This document shows positions 43,302 through 59,924 of a stretch of 64,000 nt of DNA, piece by piece. The stretch lies in NCBI RefSeq assembly GCF_049800835.1, contig NZ_JBNAFU010000006.1, positions 170,113 through 234,112 on the forward strand, given 5' to 3'. Position numbers and translations under genes: made by a program. The notes under the pieces are model-generated. The model saw nothing but the letters and a program-made list of their open reading frames with translations, was not told where the DNA came from and made no database searches. Every line of letters begins with the position of its first letter. Positions within the stretch are counted from its first letter, which is position 1. Source of the stretch: Dinoroseobacter sp049800835 (lineage in GTDB: Bacteria; Pseudomonadota; Alphaproteobacteria; Rhodobacterales; Rhodobacteraceae).

Positions 43302-44536
43302 TTGAGGTTGCGGGATACGTTCTGGATCTGAGCGATCCGGTGACGCTGATTGCCCTGATTGCAGCGGGGTTTGCGGCGGTCATTCTCATCCTGATCATTG
43401 TGGCGTGGCGCGCAGCGGCCCGGTCTGCACGCGCCACGGAACCCCTCGTCGCACAACTTGGCGCGCTGGGGTCGGCTGTGCAGTCGCTCAACGAAGGTCA
43501 GCACGCGCTTGGTGGCGGCCTGAAATCGGTGTCCGAGGCGCAGGCCAATGCGCAACTGCAGATGGTCCAGACGATGGAGGCACGTCTGGCGCAGGTGCAG
43601 CAACAGATGTCTGATACGCTGCATGCCAACGCACTGAAATCTGCAAACTCGCTCTCGGATATGCAGACCCGGCTGAATGAAGTGCTGTCCGGCAATTCCG
43701 AGAAAACCGCAAAGTCTCTGACCCAGTTGCAGGAGCGTCTGGCGACCATCGACAAGGCGCAGACAAATATCGAGAAACTGTCAGGCGACGTGTTGAGCCT
43801 TCAGGATATCCTGTCAAACAAGCAGACGCGCGGGGCCTTCGGGGAAATTCAGCTGGCCGATATCGTGTCCAAAGCGCTGCCCGCCGGGTCCTATGCCATG
43901 CAGGCAACGCTCGGGAACGGCAAGCGTGCGGATTGCCTGATCCAGCTGCCAAACCCGCCTGGCCCCATTGTGATCGACAGCAAATTTCCGCTCGAAGCCT
44001 ACGAGAAACTGCGCGCTGCGGAGGCGCAGGCGGACCTGACCCTTGCCGCGCGCGAGATGCGGACGGCGGTGCGCGCGCATATTAAGGCGATCTCGGAAAA
44101 ATACATCATCGACGGGGAAACTGCCGATGGTGCGCTGATGTTCCTGCCGTCGGAGGCCGTCTATGCAGAGTTGCACGCGAACTTTCCCGAGGTTGTCCGC
44201 GAGGGGTTCGCAGCGCGGGTCTGGATCGTGTCACCCACCACATGCATGGCCACGCTCAACACCATGCGCGCGGTTCTCAAAGATGCGCGCATGCGCGAAC
44301 AGACTGGCGCAATTCGCAAGACGCTCGGCCTCTTGCACCGGGATGTGGAGCTTGTGCTCACCCGCGTTGGCAAGCTCGAGACGCATTTCAATCAGGCCCG
44401 GCAGGATATCGACGATATCACTGTGGCGGCAGAGCGTGCGGGCAAGCGCGCCGTGAAGCTCGACAATTTTGATTTCGAAGAGTTGGAACGCGAACCCGCG
44501 CCAACGCTGACGGGGCCTGCTACCGCAGCGGAGTGA
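43298..44536 (+). CDS. rmuC: DNA recombination protein RmuC
   Basis: 412 residues. One N-terminal membrane helix (about residues 14-38) is followed by a long coiled coil (about 45-165) and the RmuC nuclease-like domain with GNGKRADCLIQLP and VIDSKFPLEAYEKL, plus ALMFLPSEAVYAEL. RmuC limits DNA inversions; it is a predicted endonuclease. ATG 43298 overlaps the mutL stop by four bases, grouping two DNA-maintenance genes. The stop overlaps the convergent RNase T2 gene by 17 bases. Confidence 0.95.
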   Translation: MIEVAGYVLDLSDPVTLIALIAAGFAAVILILIIVAWRAAARSARATEPLVAQLGALGSAVQSLNEGQHALGGGLKSVSEAQANAQLQMVQTMEARLAQVQQQMSDTLHANALKSANSLSDMQTRLNEVLSGNSEKTAKSLTQLQERLATIDKAQTNIEKLSGDVLSLQDILSNKQTRGAFGEIQLADIVSKALPAGSYAMQATLGNGKRADCLIQLPNPPGPIVIDSKFPLEAYEKLRAAEAQADLTLAAREMRTAVRAHIKAISEKYIIDGETADGALMFLPSEAVYAELHANFPEVVREGFAARVWIVSPTTCMATLNTMRAVLKDARMREQTGAIRKTLGLLHRDVELVLTRVGKLETHFNQARQDIDDITVAAERAGKRAVKLDNFDFEELEREPAPTLTGPATAAE

Positions 44537-45167
44537 AAAGTGCGCGGTCTGCGGTGCAGTCCCGGATCACATCTGTACCGCAACGCCGAGGTATCAGGTC
44601 CTTGGTCAGGCAAATACGAACTTCCTGTATCTGGTTCGCTTTGCAAGTCACCGTGATCATGTCGGGGTCCAGGTCCGGGTTGGACTTCAGAAATGCCTCC
44701 TCCACCACGCCGGCGGGCAGCCGGATATCCTGATCCAAGGCGCGAAACACCACTGGTCGGGTCACAGCGGAATACGCTTCGCGTGCAAGATCGTAGTAGG
44801 CGGCTGATGACAGGCCGGAGCATGTCCCATGCTTCTTCCACTGATGCCAGGCGAGACCGGAGGACCCGTAGATGTCCGTCTCAGCGGCTGTATCCGAGCG
44901 CGAGGGACTGCGTGCGTTCGTGCGACAAAAGCTCGGCCAGCCACGTTCGTTTTGAGGCCACAGGCCATGCAGTCCCCATCCCCGCGCGGCCCCTTCGGCA
45001 CATTCCGGCGCGCCGCGTGCATCCCCCTCGCGCAGGCACCAATTCGGGGACCAGCTGAGTGCGAGCACGTAATAATCAAATGCGCCGGCCTTCTCGCCCT
45101 CGGCCGTGGCGGGCGTGCCGAAGGTGGCAAGGGTCAGCAGGGCAATGACGGTGCGGCGGAACTGCAT
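44520..45167 (-). CDS. Ribonuclease T2-family secreted RNase
   Basis: 215 residues. A signal peptide (MQFRRTVIALLTLATFGTPATA) predicts periplasmic location. Conserved active-site segment CAS I is GLHGLWPQ with His67; CAS II is WHQWKKHGTC with His108 and His113. The position usually Glu (HEWxKHGTC) is Gln109 here. Several cysteines suit disulfides. Likely RNA scavenging. I start at ATG 45167; upstream residues to 45296 look unlike a signal peptide. Ends inside rmuC (17-base overlap, opposite strands). Confidence 0.92.
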   Translation of the reverse strand: MQFRRTVIALLTLATFGTPATAEGEKAGAFDYYVLALSWSPNWCLREGDARGAPECAEGAARGWGLHGLWPQNERGWPSFCRTNARSPSRSDTAAETDIYGSSGLAWHQWKKHGTCSGLSSAAYYDLAREAYSAVTRPVVFRALDQDIRLPAGVVEEAFLKSNPDLDPDMITVTCKANQIQEVRICLTKDLIPRRCGTDVIRDCTADRALFTPLR

Positions 45168-45326
45168 TTCGGGCTTCCCATAGTCAGGTTTGGCTTCTAT
45201 ATACCTCGCAAGTTCCCCAACAGCGAGAACCTGCATCGCCCGCGATGCCGCCGGTTTCCGGCGCTGGGAAAGGTATGGCTGGGGACAGCGTGGCATCTGG
45301 CCCGCGAGACATCAGGAGTGAAGAGA

Positions 45327-46079
45327 ATGGCGAAACCTCTTATGACCAAAGCCACCGCCGTCTGGCTGGTGGACAACACGACGCTCAGCTTCAAACAGAT
45401 CGCGGATTTCTGCGAACTGCACGAGTTGGAAGTGCAGGGGATTGCTGACGGGGATGTGGCCGCCGGGGTCAAAGGTTTCGATCCGATTGCAAACAATCAG
45501 CTTGATCAGTCCGAGATCGACAAGGCGGAAGCCGACCCGACCTATGCGCTGAAGCTTAAGCACAACCCGGCTGCTGCGGGCGAGGAAAAGCGCCGTGGGC
45601 CGCGTTACACGCCGCTGTCCAAGCGCCAGGACCGTCCGGCGTCGATCCTGTGGCTGGTGAAGTTCCACCCGGAACTGACCGATGGCCAGATTTCCAAGCT
45701 GGTCGGCACCACCAAGCCGACCATTCAGGCGATCCGGGAGCGCACGCACTGGAACATCCAGAACATCCAGCCGATTGATCCAGTTGCGCTGGGGCTGTGC
45801 AAGCAGACCGAACTTGATGCCGCTGTTCAGAAGGCCGCCGCCAAGAAAGCTCGCGATGGAGAGCTGATGAGCGATGACGAGCGCCGCAAGCTCGTGTCGA
45901 CGGAGCAGAGCCTCGGCATGGAACCCGAGCCGAAAATCCCGACGGCCATTTCTGGCCTCGAAAGCTTCACATTGTTGGGTGATGAAGACGAGGAAGAAGA
46001 CAAGAGTGATCTGGTGGATGCGGACAGCCTGTTCAATCTTCCGGGTGACGTGGAAAAAGACGAAGACGAGCAGCCCTGA
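45327..46079 (+). CDS. TrcR-type cell-cycle transcriptional regulator (DUF1013)
   Basis: 250 residues. The N-terminal region (MTKATAVWLVDNTTLSFKQIADFCELHELEV) and a central helix-turn-helix-like GQISKLVGTTKPTIQAIRERTHWN are characteristic of the alphaproteobacterial DUF1013 family, which databases call TrcR, a regulator connected with the cell cycle. The C-terminal 40 residues are strongly acidic (DEDEEEDKSD). ATG 45327 has AGGAG upstream. Located upstream of secE. Naming rests on recollection of the family. Confidence 0.85.
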   Translation: MAKPLMTKATAVWLVDNTTLSFKQIADFCELHELEVQGIADGDVAAGVKGFDPIANNQLDQSEIDKAEADPTYALKLKHNPAAAGEEKRRGPRYTPLSKRQDRPASILWLVKFHPELTDGQISKLVGTTKPTIQAIRERTHWNIQNIQPIDPVALGLCKQTELDAAVQKAAAKKARDGELMSDDERRKLVSTEQSLGMEPEPKIPTAISGLESFTLLGDEDEEEDKSDLVDADSLFNLPGDVEKDEDEQP

Positions 46080-46152
46080 GCCGCAAACCCTTGAACCGAG
46101 GGGCGGAACCACGTATCTGCCCCTCAGTCGGATGACGACAGGATAAAGAACC

Positions 46153-46353
46153 ATGGCAACGACGAACCCCCTACAGTTCCTTCAGCAGGTACGTGCCGAA
46201 GTCTCCAAGGTGACTTGGCCGACCCGTCGGGAGGTCGCGCTGACATCGGTCATGGTGTTCATCATGGCGCTGCTGACGGCGATCTTCTTCTTTTTCGTGG
46301 ATTGGATGATCCGCACCGGTCTGAACATGGTGCTCAGCTTTTTCGGAAGCTGA
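46153..46353 (+). CDS. secE: Preprotein translocase subunit SecE
   Basis: 66-residue single-helix essential subunit of the SecYEG channel. The amphipathic N-terminal segment FLQQVRAEVSKVTWPTRREV and one membrane helix (about residues 30-52) match the short bacterial SecE. The secE-nusG-rplK order is standard; a terminator follows within 95 bases. Confidence 0.97.
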   Translation: MATTNPLQFLQQVRAEVSKVTWPTRREVALTSVMVFIMALLTAIFFFFVDWMIRTGLNMVLSFFGS

Positions 46354-46444
46354 TCGGCCAGATGTGCGCGGGCGGTAGTCTTGTCGGATATCGCTGTTGA
46401 AATCAGCCTGATCACGGTCTAAACGCCTCGGGCAACTGAAACAG

Positions 46445-46479
46445 CAGCGTGCTCCGATTCGGGCGGCACGCTGATTTTT
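46445..46479 (+). terminator. Rho-independent terminator between secE and nusG
   Basis: CAGCGTGC (46445-46452) pairs with GCACGCTG (46466-46473) over 8 bp with a 13-base loop, followed by ATTTTTG. A good terminator shape; nusG probably has its own promoter downstream. A 10-base palindrome ATACGCGTAT follows at 46487-46496. Confidence 0.82.
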
Positions 46480-46579
46480 GTTTAAGATACGCGTATTCTG
46501 ACTGGTGATACGCACACATGACCCGGGGACTTTGGTCTCTGCAAGAAACACCCGTAACGGGCAGTGAGGAACGAGCGAT

Positions 46580-47113
46580 ATGGCGAAACGGTGGTATTCG
46601 GTGAGTGTTCTCTCGAATTTCGAGAAGAAGATTGCCGAGCAAATCCGTCATGCTGTCGAGGAAGCGCATCTCCAGGAGGAGATCGAAGAAGTGCTCGTGC
46701 CGACGGAAGAAGTGATCGAAGTGCGCCGGGGCAAGAAAGTGACCGCCGAACGCCGCTTCATGCCGGGCTACGTCCTGGTCCGCATGGAAATGACCGATCA
46801 AGGGTATCACCTGATCAACTCGATCAACCGCGTCACCGGCTTTCTGGGCCCGCAAGGGCGCCCAATGCCGATGCGTGACGAGGAAGTGAACCAGATCCTC
46901 AACCGGGTCGAAGAAGGGGCCGAAGCGCCGCGCTCGCTCATCACCTTCGACATCGGCGAAGAAGTGAACGTCACCGATGGTCCCTTTGAAGGGTTCTCTG
47001 GATCGGTGGAAGAGGTGGATGACGAGAACAGCCGTCTGAAGGTGACGGTATCTATCTTTGGCCGGGCGACCCCGGTCGAGCTGGAATTCACGCAGGTCTC
47101 CAAGCAGAGCTGA
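46580..47113 (+). CDS. nusG: Transcription termination/antitermination protein NusG
   Basis: 177 residues. The NGN domain begins KRWYSVSVLSNFEKKIAEQI and contains RRFMPGYVLVRMEM; the C-terminal KOW domain has FDIGEEVNVTDGPFEGFSGSVEEVD. Binds RNA polymerase and couples to Rho or S10. It precedes rplK-rplA in the usual order. Confidence 0.98.
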   Translation: MAKRWYSVSVLSNFEKKIAEQIRHAVEEAHLQEEIEEVLVPTEEVIEVRRGKKVTAERRFMPGYVLVRMEMTDQGYHLINSINRVTGFLGPQGRPMPMRDEEVNQILNRVEEGAEAPRSLITFDIGEEVNVTDGPFEGFSGSVEEVDDENSRLKVTVSIFGRATPVELEFTQVSKQS

Positions 47114-47123
47114 CGTGATCGGA

Positions 47124-47164
47124 CGTGGGAGGTGCGGCGCGCGCGCGTGACTGGCCGGACCACG
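47124..47164 (+). promoter_or_regulatory. Candidate L1-binding leader of rplK-rplA
   Basis: In the 105-base gap between nusG and rplK, CGTGG (47124-47128) can pair with CCACG (47160-47164), closing a GC-rich segment whose left side reads GTGGGAGG. Ribosomal protein L1 represses the rplK-rplA mRNA by binding a leader mimic of its rRNA site in many bacteria. Pairing is seen; L1 binding is inferred. Confidence 0.4.
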
Positions 47165-47218
47165 ACAACGCAGCCCCTCTGACGCGTCAGGGCGGGTGTT
47201 GGAAAAAGGAGAGGCCAG

Positions 47219-47671
47219 ATGGCCAAGAAACTCGTTGGCAGCATGAAGCTGCAAATCCCCGCCGGTCAGGCCAACCCGTCGCCCCCGGTGGGCCCGGCGC
47301 TTGGTCAGCGTGGGATCAACATCATGGAATTCTGCAAGGCGTTTAACGCCAAGACGCAGGAGATGGAGCAGGGTGCACCTTGCCCGACGGTGATCCAGTA
47401 TTACCAGGACAAGTCCTTCACCATGGACATCAAGACGCCGCCCGCGTCTTACTACCTCAAGAAAGCGGCTGGCCTTAAGCCGGTCGGCAAGCGGAACCGC
47501 CCGCGCGGGGCTGAGAACCCGGGTCGTGAGACCGTCGCTTCGGTCACTGTCGCGCAGGTGCGCGAGATCGCCGAAGCCAAGATGCGTGACCTGAACGCGA
47601 ACGACGTCGAGGCCGCAATGCAGATCATCGTCGGCTCCGCGAAGTCGATGGGTATCGAGGTGAAAGGGTAG
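47219..47671 (+). CDS. rplK: 50S ribosomal protein L11
   Basis: 150 residues, longer than E. coli L11 (142) at the C-terminus region by a few residues. MKLQIPAGQANPSPPVGPALGQRGINIMEFCKAFN is the standard N-terminus and the RNA-binding domain follows. AAAGGAGA ribosome-binding site precedes ATG. Three bases to rplA. Confidence 0.98.
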   Translation: MAKKLVGSMKLQIPAGQANPSPPVGPALGQRGINIMEFCKAFNAKTQEMEQGAPCPTVIQYYQDKSFTMDIKTPPASYYLKKAAGLKPVGKRNRPRGAENPGRETVASVTVAQVREIAEAKMRDLNANDVEAAMQIIVGSAKSMGIEVKG

Positions 47672-47674
47672 GTC

Positions 47675-48373
47675 ATGGCAAAGCTCGGAAAACGTACCCG
47701 CGCCGCACGCGAAGCGTTCGCAGGCAAGCAGAATGTCACTGTCGAGGAAGCGGTCGACCTGATCAAAGCCGCCGCCAACGCGAAGTTCGATGAAACAGTC
47801 GAGATTGCGCTGAACCTTGGCGTCGATCCGCGCCACGCGGACCAGATGGTGCGCGGCGTGGTCAGCCTTCCCAACGGCACTGGCAAATCGGTGCGCGTTG
47901 CAGTGTTCGCGCGTGGCCCGAAGGCCGATGAGGCCAAAGAGGCCGGCGCCGATATCGTCGGTGCTGAAGACCTCATGGAAACGGTTCAGGGTGGCACGAT
48001 CGAGTTTGATCGCTGCATTGCGACCCCGGACATGATGCCGATCGTCGGCCGTCTTGGTAAGGTGCTTGGCCCGCGGAACCTGATGCCGAACCCCAAGGTC
48101 GGCACGGTGACGATGGACGTCAAGCAGGCTGTCCAGGATGCCAAGGGCGGTCAGGTTCAGTTCAAGGCCGAGAAAGCTGGCGTGGTTCATGCCGGTGTTG
48201 GCAAAGCCTCGTTTGAGCCGGCCAAACTGGCAGAGAACGTGCGCGCCTTTGTGCAGGCGGTTCAGAAAGCCAAGCCGACCGGGGCAAAGGGTTCTTACAT
48301 GCAGAAGATCGCACTCAGCTCCACAATGGGCCCGGGCGTAACGGTTGCCATCGACGACGCGACAGGCAACTAA
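47675..48373 (+). CDS. rplA: 50S ribosomal protein L1
   Basis: 232 residues, normal for L1. VEIALNLGVDPRHADQMVRG, GTGKSVRVAVFA and PRNLMPNPKVGTV are family signatures. L1 binds 23S rRNA at the L1 stalk and may repress its own operon through the leader upstream of rplK. Confidence 0.98.
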   Translation: MAKLGKRTRAAREAFAGKQNVTVEEAVDLIKAAANAKFDETVEIALNLGVDPRHADQMVRGVVSLPNGTGKSVRVAVFARGPKADEAKEAGADIVGAEDLMETVQGGTIEFDRCIATPDMMPIVGRLGKVLGPRNLMPNPKVGTVTMDVKQAVQDAKGGQVQFKAEKAGVVHAGVGKASFEPAKLAENVRAFVQAVQKAKPTGAKGSYMQKIALSSTMGPGVTVAIDDATGN

Positions 48374-48834
48374 GTCTGAACGAGATTGATTGCGATGGGG
48401 CGGCCCTTGGGGTCGCCCCGTCTGCGTTTTGGGCCACTGTCTATTGACGGAGACATCCGGAAAAGGACCGGCAGGGATCGGCAAAGCAATCTTTCCCTGG
48501 CGACGGATCAGAGGGTGTGCTGTCCCGTGCATCCTGCGGTTTTTCAAAACAGGCCTTGCTGTAGTCTCGGTTTCGGTCTAACCCGCCCTCGCTAGGCTTT
48601 GCGTGGATTCGCGAGGCAGAGCAGTCGTCCAAGACGGCGGGTTGGGTGCCGATTTAGTTGCCGCTCGATAATTCCTGCCTGAGACGGGAACAGTTATACT
48701 TCCCAGAGCTCATACATCGTTGAGCGCCTGGTGGTATTGGTGCCCGTAATCAAGGACCAAAACCGCCGGAGCGATCCGGTTGACTAGAGCCGGGGTCACC
48801 CAGAAATCCGGGGGCCCCAAATTGGAGTGAAACT
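48374..48834 (+). promoter_or_regulatory. rplJ leader region with nested RNA helices
   Basis: 461 bases without a convincing gene; it should carry the rplJL leader. Two nested helices are visible: outer AACCCGCC (48580-48587) with GGCGGGTT (48636-48643), inner CCTCGC (48587-48592) with GCGAGG (48611-48616), sharing base 48587. Further on, CCGG arms recur near 48765-48780. L10-L12 commonly autoregulates through a structured leader; whether this is it is inferred. No -35/-10 pair was recognised. Confidence 0.45.
48397..48419 (+). terminator. Hairpin after rplA
   Basis: GGGGCGG (48397-48403) pairs with TCGCCCC (48413-48419), with one G-T pair and a 9-base loop. A T-run of four comes eight bases later. 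A weak or partial terminator between rplKA and rplJL. Confidence 0.5.
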
Positions 48835-49353
48835 GTGGATAGAGCCCAGAAAGAGAAAGTGGTCGAGGAACTCGGCCAGATCTTCGAAAGCTCTGGCGTT
48901 GTCGTAGTTGCACACTACGCAGGTCTCACGGTTGCCGAGATGCAGGACTTCCGCGCGCGCATGCGTGAGGCGGGAGCATCCGTACGCGTTGCCAAGAACA
49001 AGCTCGCCAAGATCGCCCTCGAAGGGAAACCGAACGCAAAGATCGGTGAACTGCTTGAGGGCATGACAGTGCTCGCCTTTTCCGAAGACCCTGTGGCAGC
49101 TGCCAAGGTCGCGGATGCCTATGCCAAGGACAACGAAAAGTATGTCGTCCTCGGCGGGGCCATGGGTGAGGACTATCTGGACCCAGCCGGTGTGAAAGCC
49201 GTCGCCTCCATGCCGTCGCGCGAAGAGCTTATCGCTCAGGTCGTGTCGTGCCTCGGGGCGCCTGCATCGAACATCGCCGGGGCGATTGGCGCGCCTGCTT
49301 CGAACATCGCAAGCATCCTGTCAACGATCGAGGAGAAGGCCGAAGCGGCCTGA
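48835..49353 (+). CDS. rplJ: 50S ribosomal protein L10
   Basis: 172 residues. Starts at GTG 48835 with GGAG at 48824-48827; the sequence MDRAQKEKVVEELGQIFESSG and VVAHYAGLTVAEMQDFR and KNKLAKIAL are L10 signatures. Anchors the L7/L12 stalk. 72 bases before rplL. Confidence 0.97.
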   Translation: MDRAQKEKVVEELGQIFESSGVVVVAHYAGLTVAEMQDFRARMREAGASVRVAKNKLAKIALEGKPNAKIGELLEGMTVLAFSEDPVAAAKVADAYAKDNEKYVVLGGAMGEDYLDPAGVKAVASMPSREELIAQVVSCLGAPASNIAGAIGAPASNIASILSTIEEKAEAA

Positions 49354-49425
49354 TCCTGGACATGAGATCTGCGCAGGTATGACTGCCTCGCGTTGGAACA
49401 CACTTATACAGACGGAAACAGTAAA

Positions 49426-49809
<384 letters not shown>

Positions 49810-49816
49810 TCCCTCC

Positions 49817-49849
49817 CTTGTGGCCGTCCCGTCCCGGGGCGGCCACAAG
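49817..49849 (+). terminator. Attenuator-like hairpin after rplL
   Basis: CTTGTGGCCG (49817-49826) pairs with CGGCCACAAG (49840-49849), a perfect 10-bp stem with a 13-base loop, eight bases after the rplL stop. No T-run follows (next bases GTGTTCGC), so it looks more like an attenuator or processing signal than a full terminator. Confidence 0.65.
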
Positions 49850-50080
49850 GTGTTCGCACACGGATTTCGGCGAGAGACCGTGTCGCATACCCACTCTTTC
49901 AAATATCCGCTAGACATAAGTTAGGCTGACTTGATCGGCTGCCGCACGCCCTTTTAGCAGAAAGTCAAGGTTTTCTTGCTTGGGGCGGTTGAACGTGTGT
50001 GCAAGCATTGTTACTTAGCGGCGTTGTGAGTCGAACCACAGGCGCTACATAGCGATCATTATCTTTTGACTACCCTCTCA

Positions 50081-50100
50081 AAGCAGGACGCGTCCTGCTT
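50081..50100. other. Perfect 20-base palindrome upstream of rpoB
   Basis: AAGCAGGACG (50081-50090) is followed at once by its reverse complement (50091-50100). As RNA it would form an 8-bp stem with a CGCG tetraloop, a candidate processing site about 136 bases before rpoB; as DNA it is a possible protein-binding site. Confidence 0.65.
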
Positions 50101-50236
50101 CGACAGGGCTGTCTTCGTTTCGGGCGAGGCGTTTTTGGGAAGACGCTTCAGGTATAGAGACGACGCAATCCAAATCTGGCTCCGGACCGGCCCCCCATCC
50201 GGCACGAGCCCTGATTAAAACGGAGATCCGTACCAC

Positions 50237-54373
<4,137 letters not shown>

Positions 54374-54387
54374 GCGACCGCGCTTCG

Positions 54388-54409
54388 GAAGGCGCCATCC
54401 GGCGCCTTC
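54388..54409 (+). other. Hairpin between rpoB and rpoC
   Basis: A perfect 9-bp stem GAAGGCGCC / GGCGCCTTC closed by the tetraloop ATCC, 14 bases after the rpoB stop. No T-run, so probably a mRNA stabiliser or minor attenuator inside the operon. Confidence 0.6.
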
Positions 54410-54447
54410 TGCCTCCACCCGAAACGCCCTCATTTCAAGGTAATCGC

Positions 54448-58692
<4,245 letters not shown>

Positions 58693-58715
58693 CGGTACGG
58701 CGACTTGTGAGACTC

Positions 58716-58749
58716 AAAGCCCCCGGTGCAGCGTGCATCGGGGGTTTTT
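58716..58749 (+). terminator. Rho-independent terminator of rpoC
   Basis: A stem of about 11 bp, CCCCCGGTGCA (58720-58730) against TGCATCGGGGG (58734-58744) with one G-T pair and a three-base loop, followed by TTTTT (58745-58749). This ends the rplJ-rpoC transcript. Confidence 0.95.
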
Positions 58750-58800
58750 CGTTGCCGCGTATCGTCTCGGCCGATGCCGAGCCGAGGAAAGGAGGCATGT

Positions 58801-59694
58801 GTGACGACGATGGACATCTCCGCGGGCACCAACCTGCGTGGGGCTGGGCACATGGTGCTGATGACCTTCAGCTTCACCTGTGGGGATGCTCTGGTCCGGC
58901 TTGCGACACAGGACCTTGCGCTTTTTCAAGTTGTCTTTCTGCGCGGATGCCTGTCCTGCCTGTTTCTGGCCATGCTGTTATGGGTCACCGGTCAGTGGCG
59001 TGTTCAACTCTCGGGGCGGACAAAGCGGTTGATCACGCTGCGCAGCGGGGCGGAGGTCTGTGCCATGATCCCCTTTTTCATTGCGTTGACACATATGCCC
59101 TTTGCCAACATTACGGCGCTTCTTCAGACCCTGCCACTTACGCTGACGCTGGCGGGGGCTTTGTTTCTGGGTGAGCCTGTGGGCTGGCGGCGCCTGGCGG
59201 CCATTTTGGTGGGGTTCGTCGGTGTGCTGCTGATCGTTCAGCCGGGCGGTGACGGATTTTCCGGTTACTCGCTGCTCATGCTGCTGGCGGTTGCCTGCCT
59301 GACGGTACGGGATCTGACAACACGTCGTATCCCGCAAGAGGTGCCGGTCTTGTTGCTTTCTTTTACCATGGCCGCTTTTGCAACGGCTGCGGCTGGGGTC
59401 TTGTCAGTTACCGAGGAGTGGCAACCGGTCGGCACGGCTCAAGGCGGGCTCATTCTGGGCGCGTCTATAATGGTCATGGGCGGGTATACATTCGTTGCGC
59501 TTGCAATGCGCAATGGCGAGATCGGCTTCGTGACACCGTTTCGGTATATGGCCCTCGTGTGGGCGGTTTTTCTGGGGTTCATGCTGTTTGGCGAATGGCC
59601 TGACACGTTGACGTGGATCGGGTCGTCCATCGTTGTTGCGACGGGGCTATACACCTTGTATCGCGAGCAAATTCGGCGACGTTCCACAGACTGA
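58801..59694 (+). CDS. DMT-superfamily (EamA) transporter
   Basis: 297 residues with about ten membrane helices in two EamA-type halves: first half near residues 12-140, second near 145-290. FRYMALVWAVFLGFMLFGEWPD is typical for EamA. GTG 58801 has GGAGG with five-base spacing; ATG 58810 is possible. Exported or imported metabolite unknown. It sits between the rpoC terminator and the rpsL promoter, so it is transcribed separately or from rpoC read-through. Confidence 0.9.
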   Translation: MTTMDISAGTNLRGAGHMVLMTFSFTCGDALVRLATQDLALFQVVFLRGCLSCLFLAMLLWVTGQWRVQLSGRTKRLITLRSGAEVCAMIPFFIALTHMPFANITALLQTLPLTLTLAGALFLGEPVGWRRLAAILVGFVGVLLIVQPGGDGFSGYSLLMLLAVACLTVRDLTTRRIPQEVPVLLLSFTMAAFATAAAGVLSVTEEWQPVGTAQGGLILGASIMVMGGYTFVALAMRNGEIGFVTPFRYMALVWAVFLGFMLFGEWPDTLTWIGSSIVVATGLYTLYREQIRRRSTD

Positions 59695-59714
59695 TAGATG
59701 CCTCTGTGCGACTG

Positions 59715-59743
59715 TTGACAAGGACTCCGACTCCCCCTATACC
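59715..59743 (+). promoter_or_regulatory. Candidate sigma-70-type promoter of the str operon
   Basis: TTGACA (59715-59720) and TATACC (59738-59743) are separated by exactly 17 bases. The -35 is perfect. It would produce a leader of about 200 bases before rpsL. Location right after the transporter stop fits a new transcription unit. Confidence 0.75.
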
Positions 59744-59908
59744 CCGCGCCACTCGGGCCCTTTGTATGCTGGCCCGTCGTATCACAATCGAAGTGGTCAC
59801 GATCCGGGTTACGGCCCCGATCCTCTGGAATTCCACCGCGTCGGTCCCGCGAAGGGTCCGTCCGCGGTTTTGCGCTTTGCGGACGCGTGAAGTGCGACTT
59901 TGTAATCC

Positions 59909-59924
59909 GCGCGGGCGCCCGCGC
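59909..59924. other. 16-base GC palindrome in the rpsL leader
   Basis: GCGCGGGC directly followed by its reverse complement GCCCGCGC, 28 bases before the rpsL start. Could form a leader hairpin or be chance in a very GC-rich stretch. Confidence 0.45.

Larger units (their letters stand above)
49810..50236 (+). promoter_or_regulatory. rplL-rpoB intergenic region
   Basis: 427 bases with no recognisable gene. It holds two RNA hairpin candidates listed separately (49817-49849 and 50081-50100). In E. coli the matching gap contains an attenuator and an RNase III site that set the ribosomal protein to RNA polymerase ratio. No promoter was identified with confidence. Confidence 0.5.

Noticed and set aside
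46080..46152. tRNA-Trp upstream of secE
   Set aside because: The 73-base gap gives no cloverleaf; only a short GAGGGGC/GCCCCTC pairing is present.
48386..48595. 69-residue ORF in the rplA-rplJ gap
   Set aside because: No convincing ribosome-binding site, Arg/Cys-rich composition of a shadow frame, and it runs through the hairpin after rplA.
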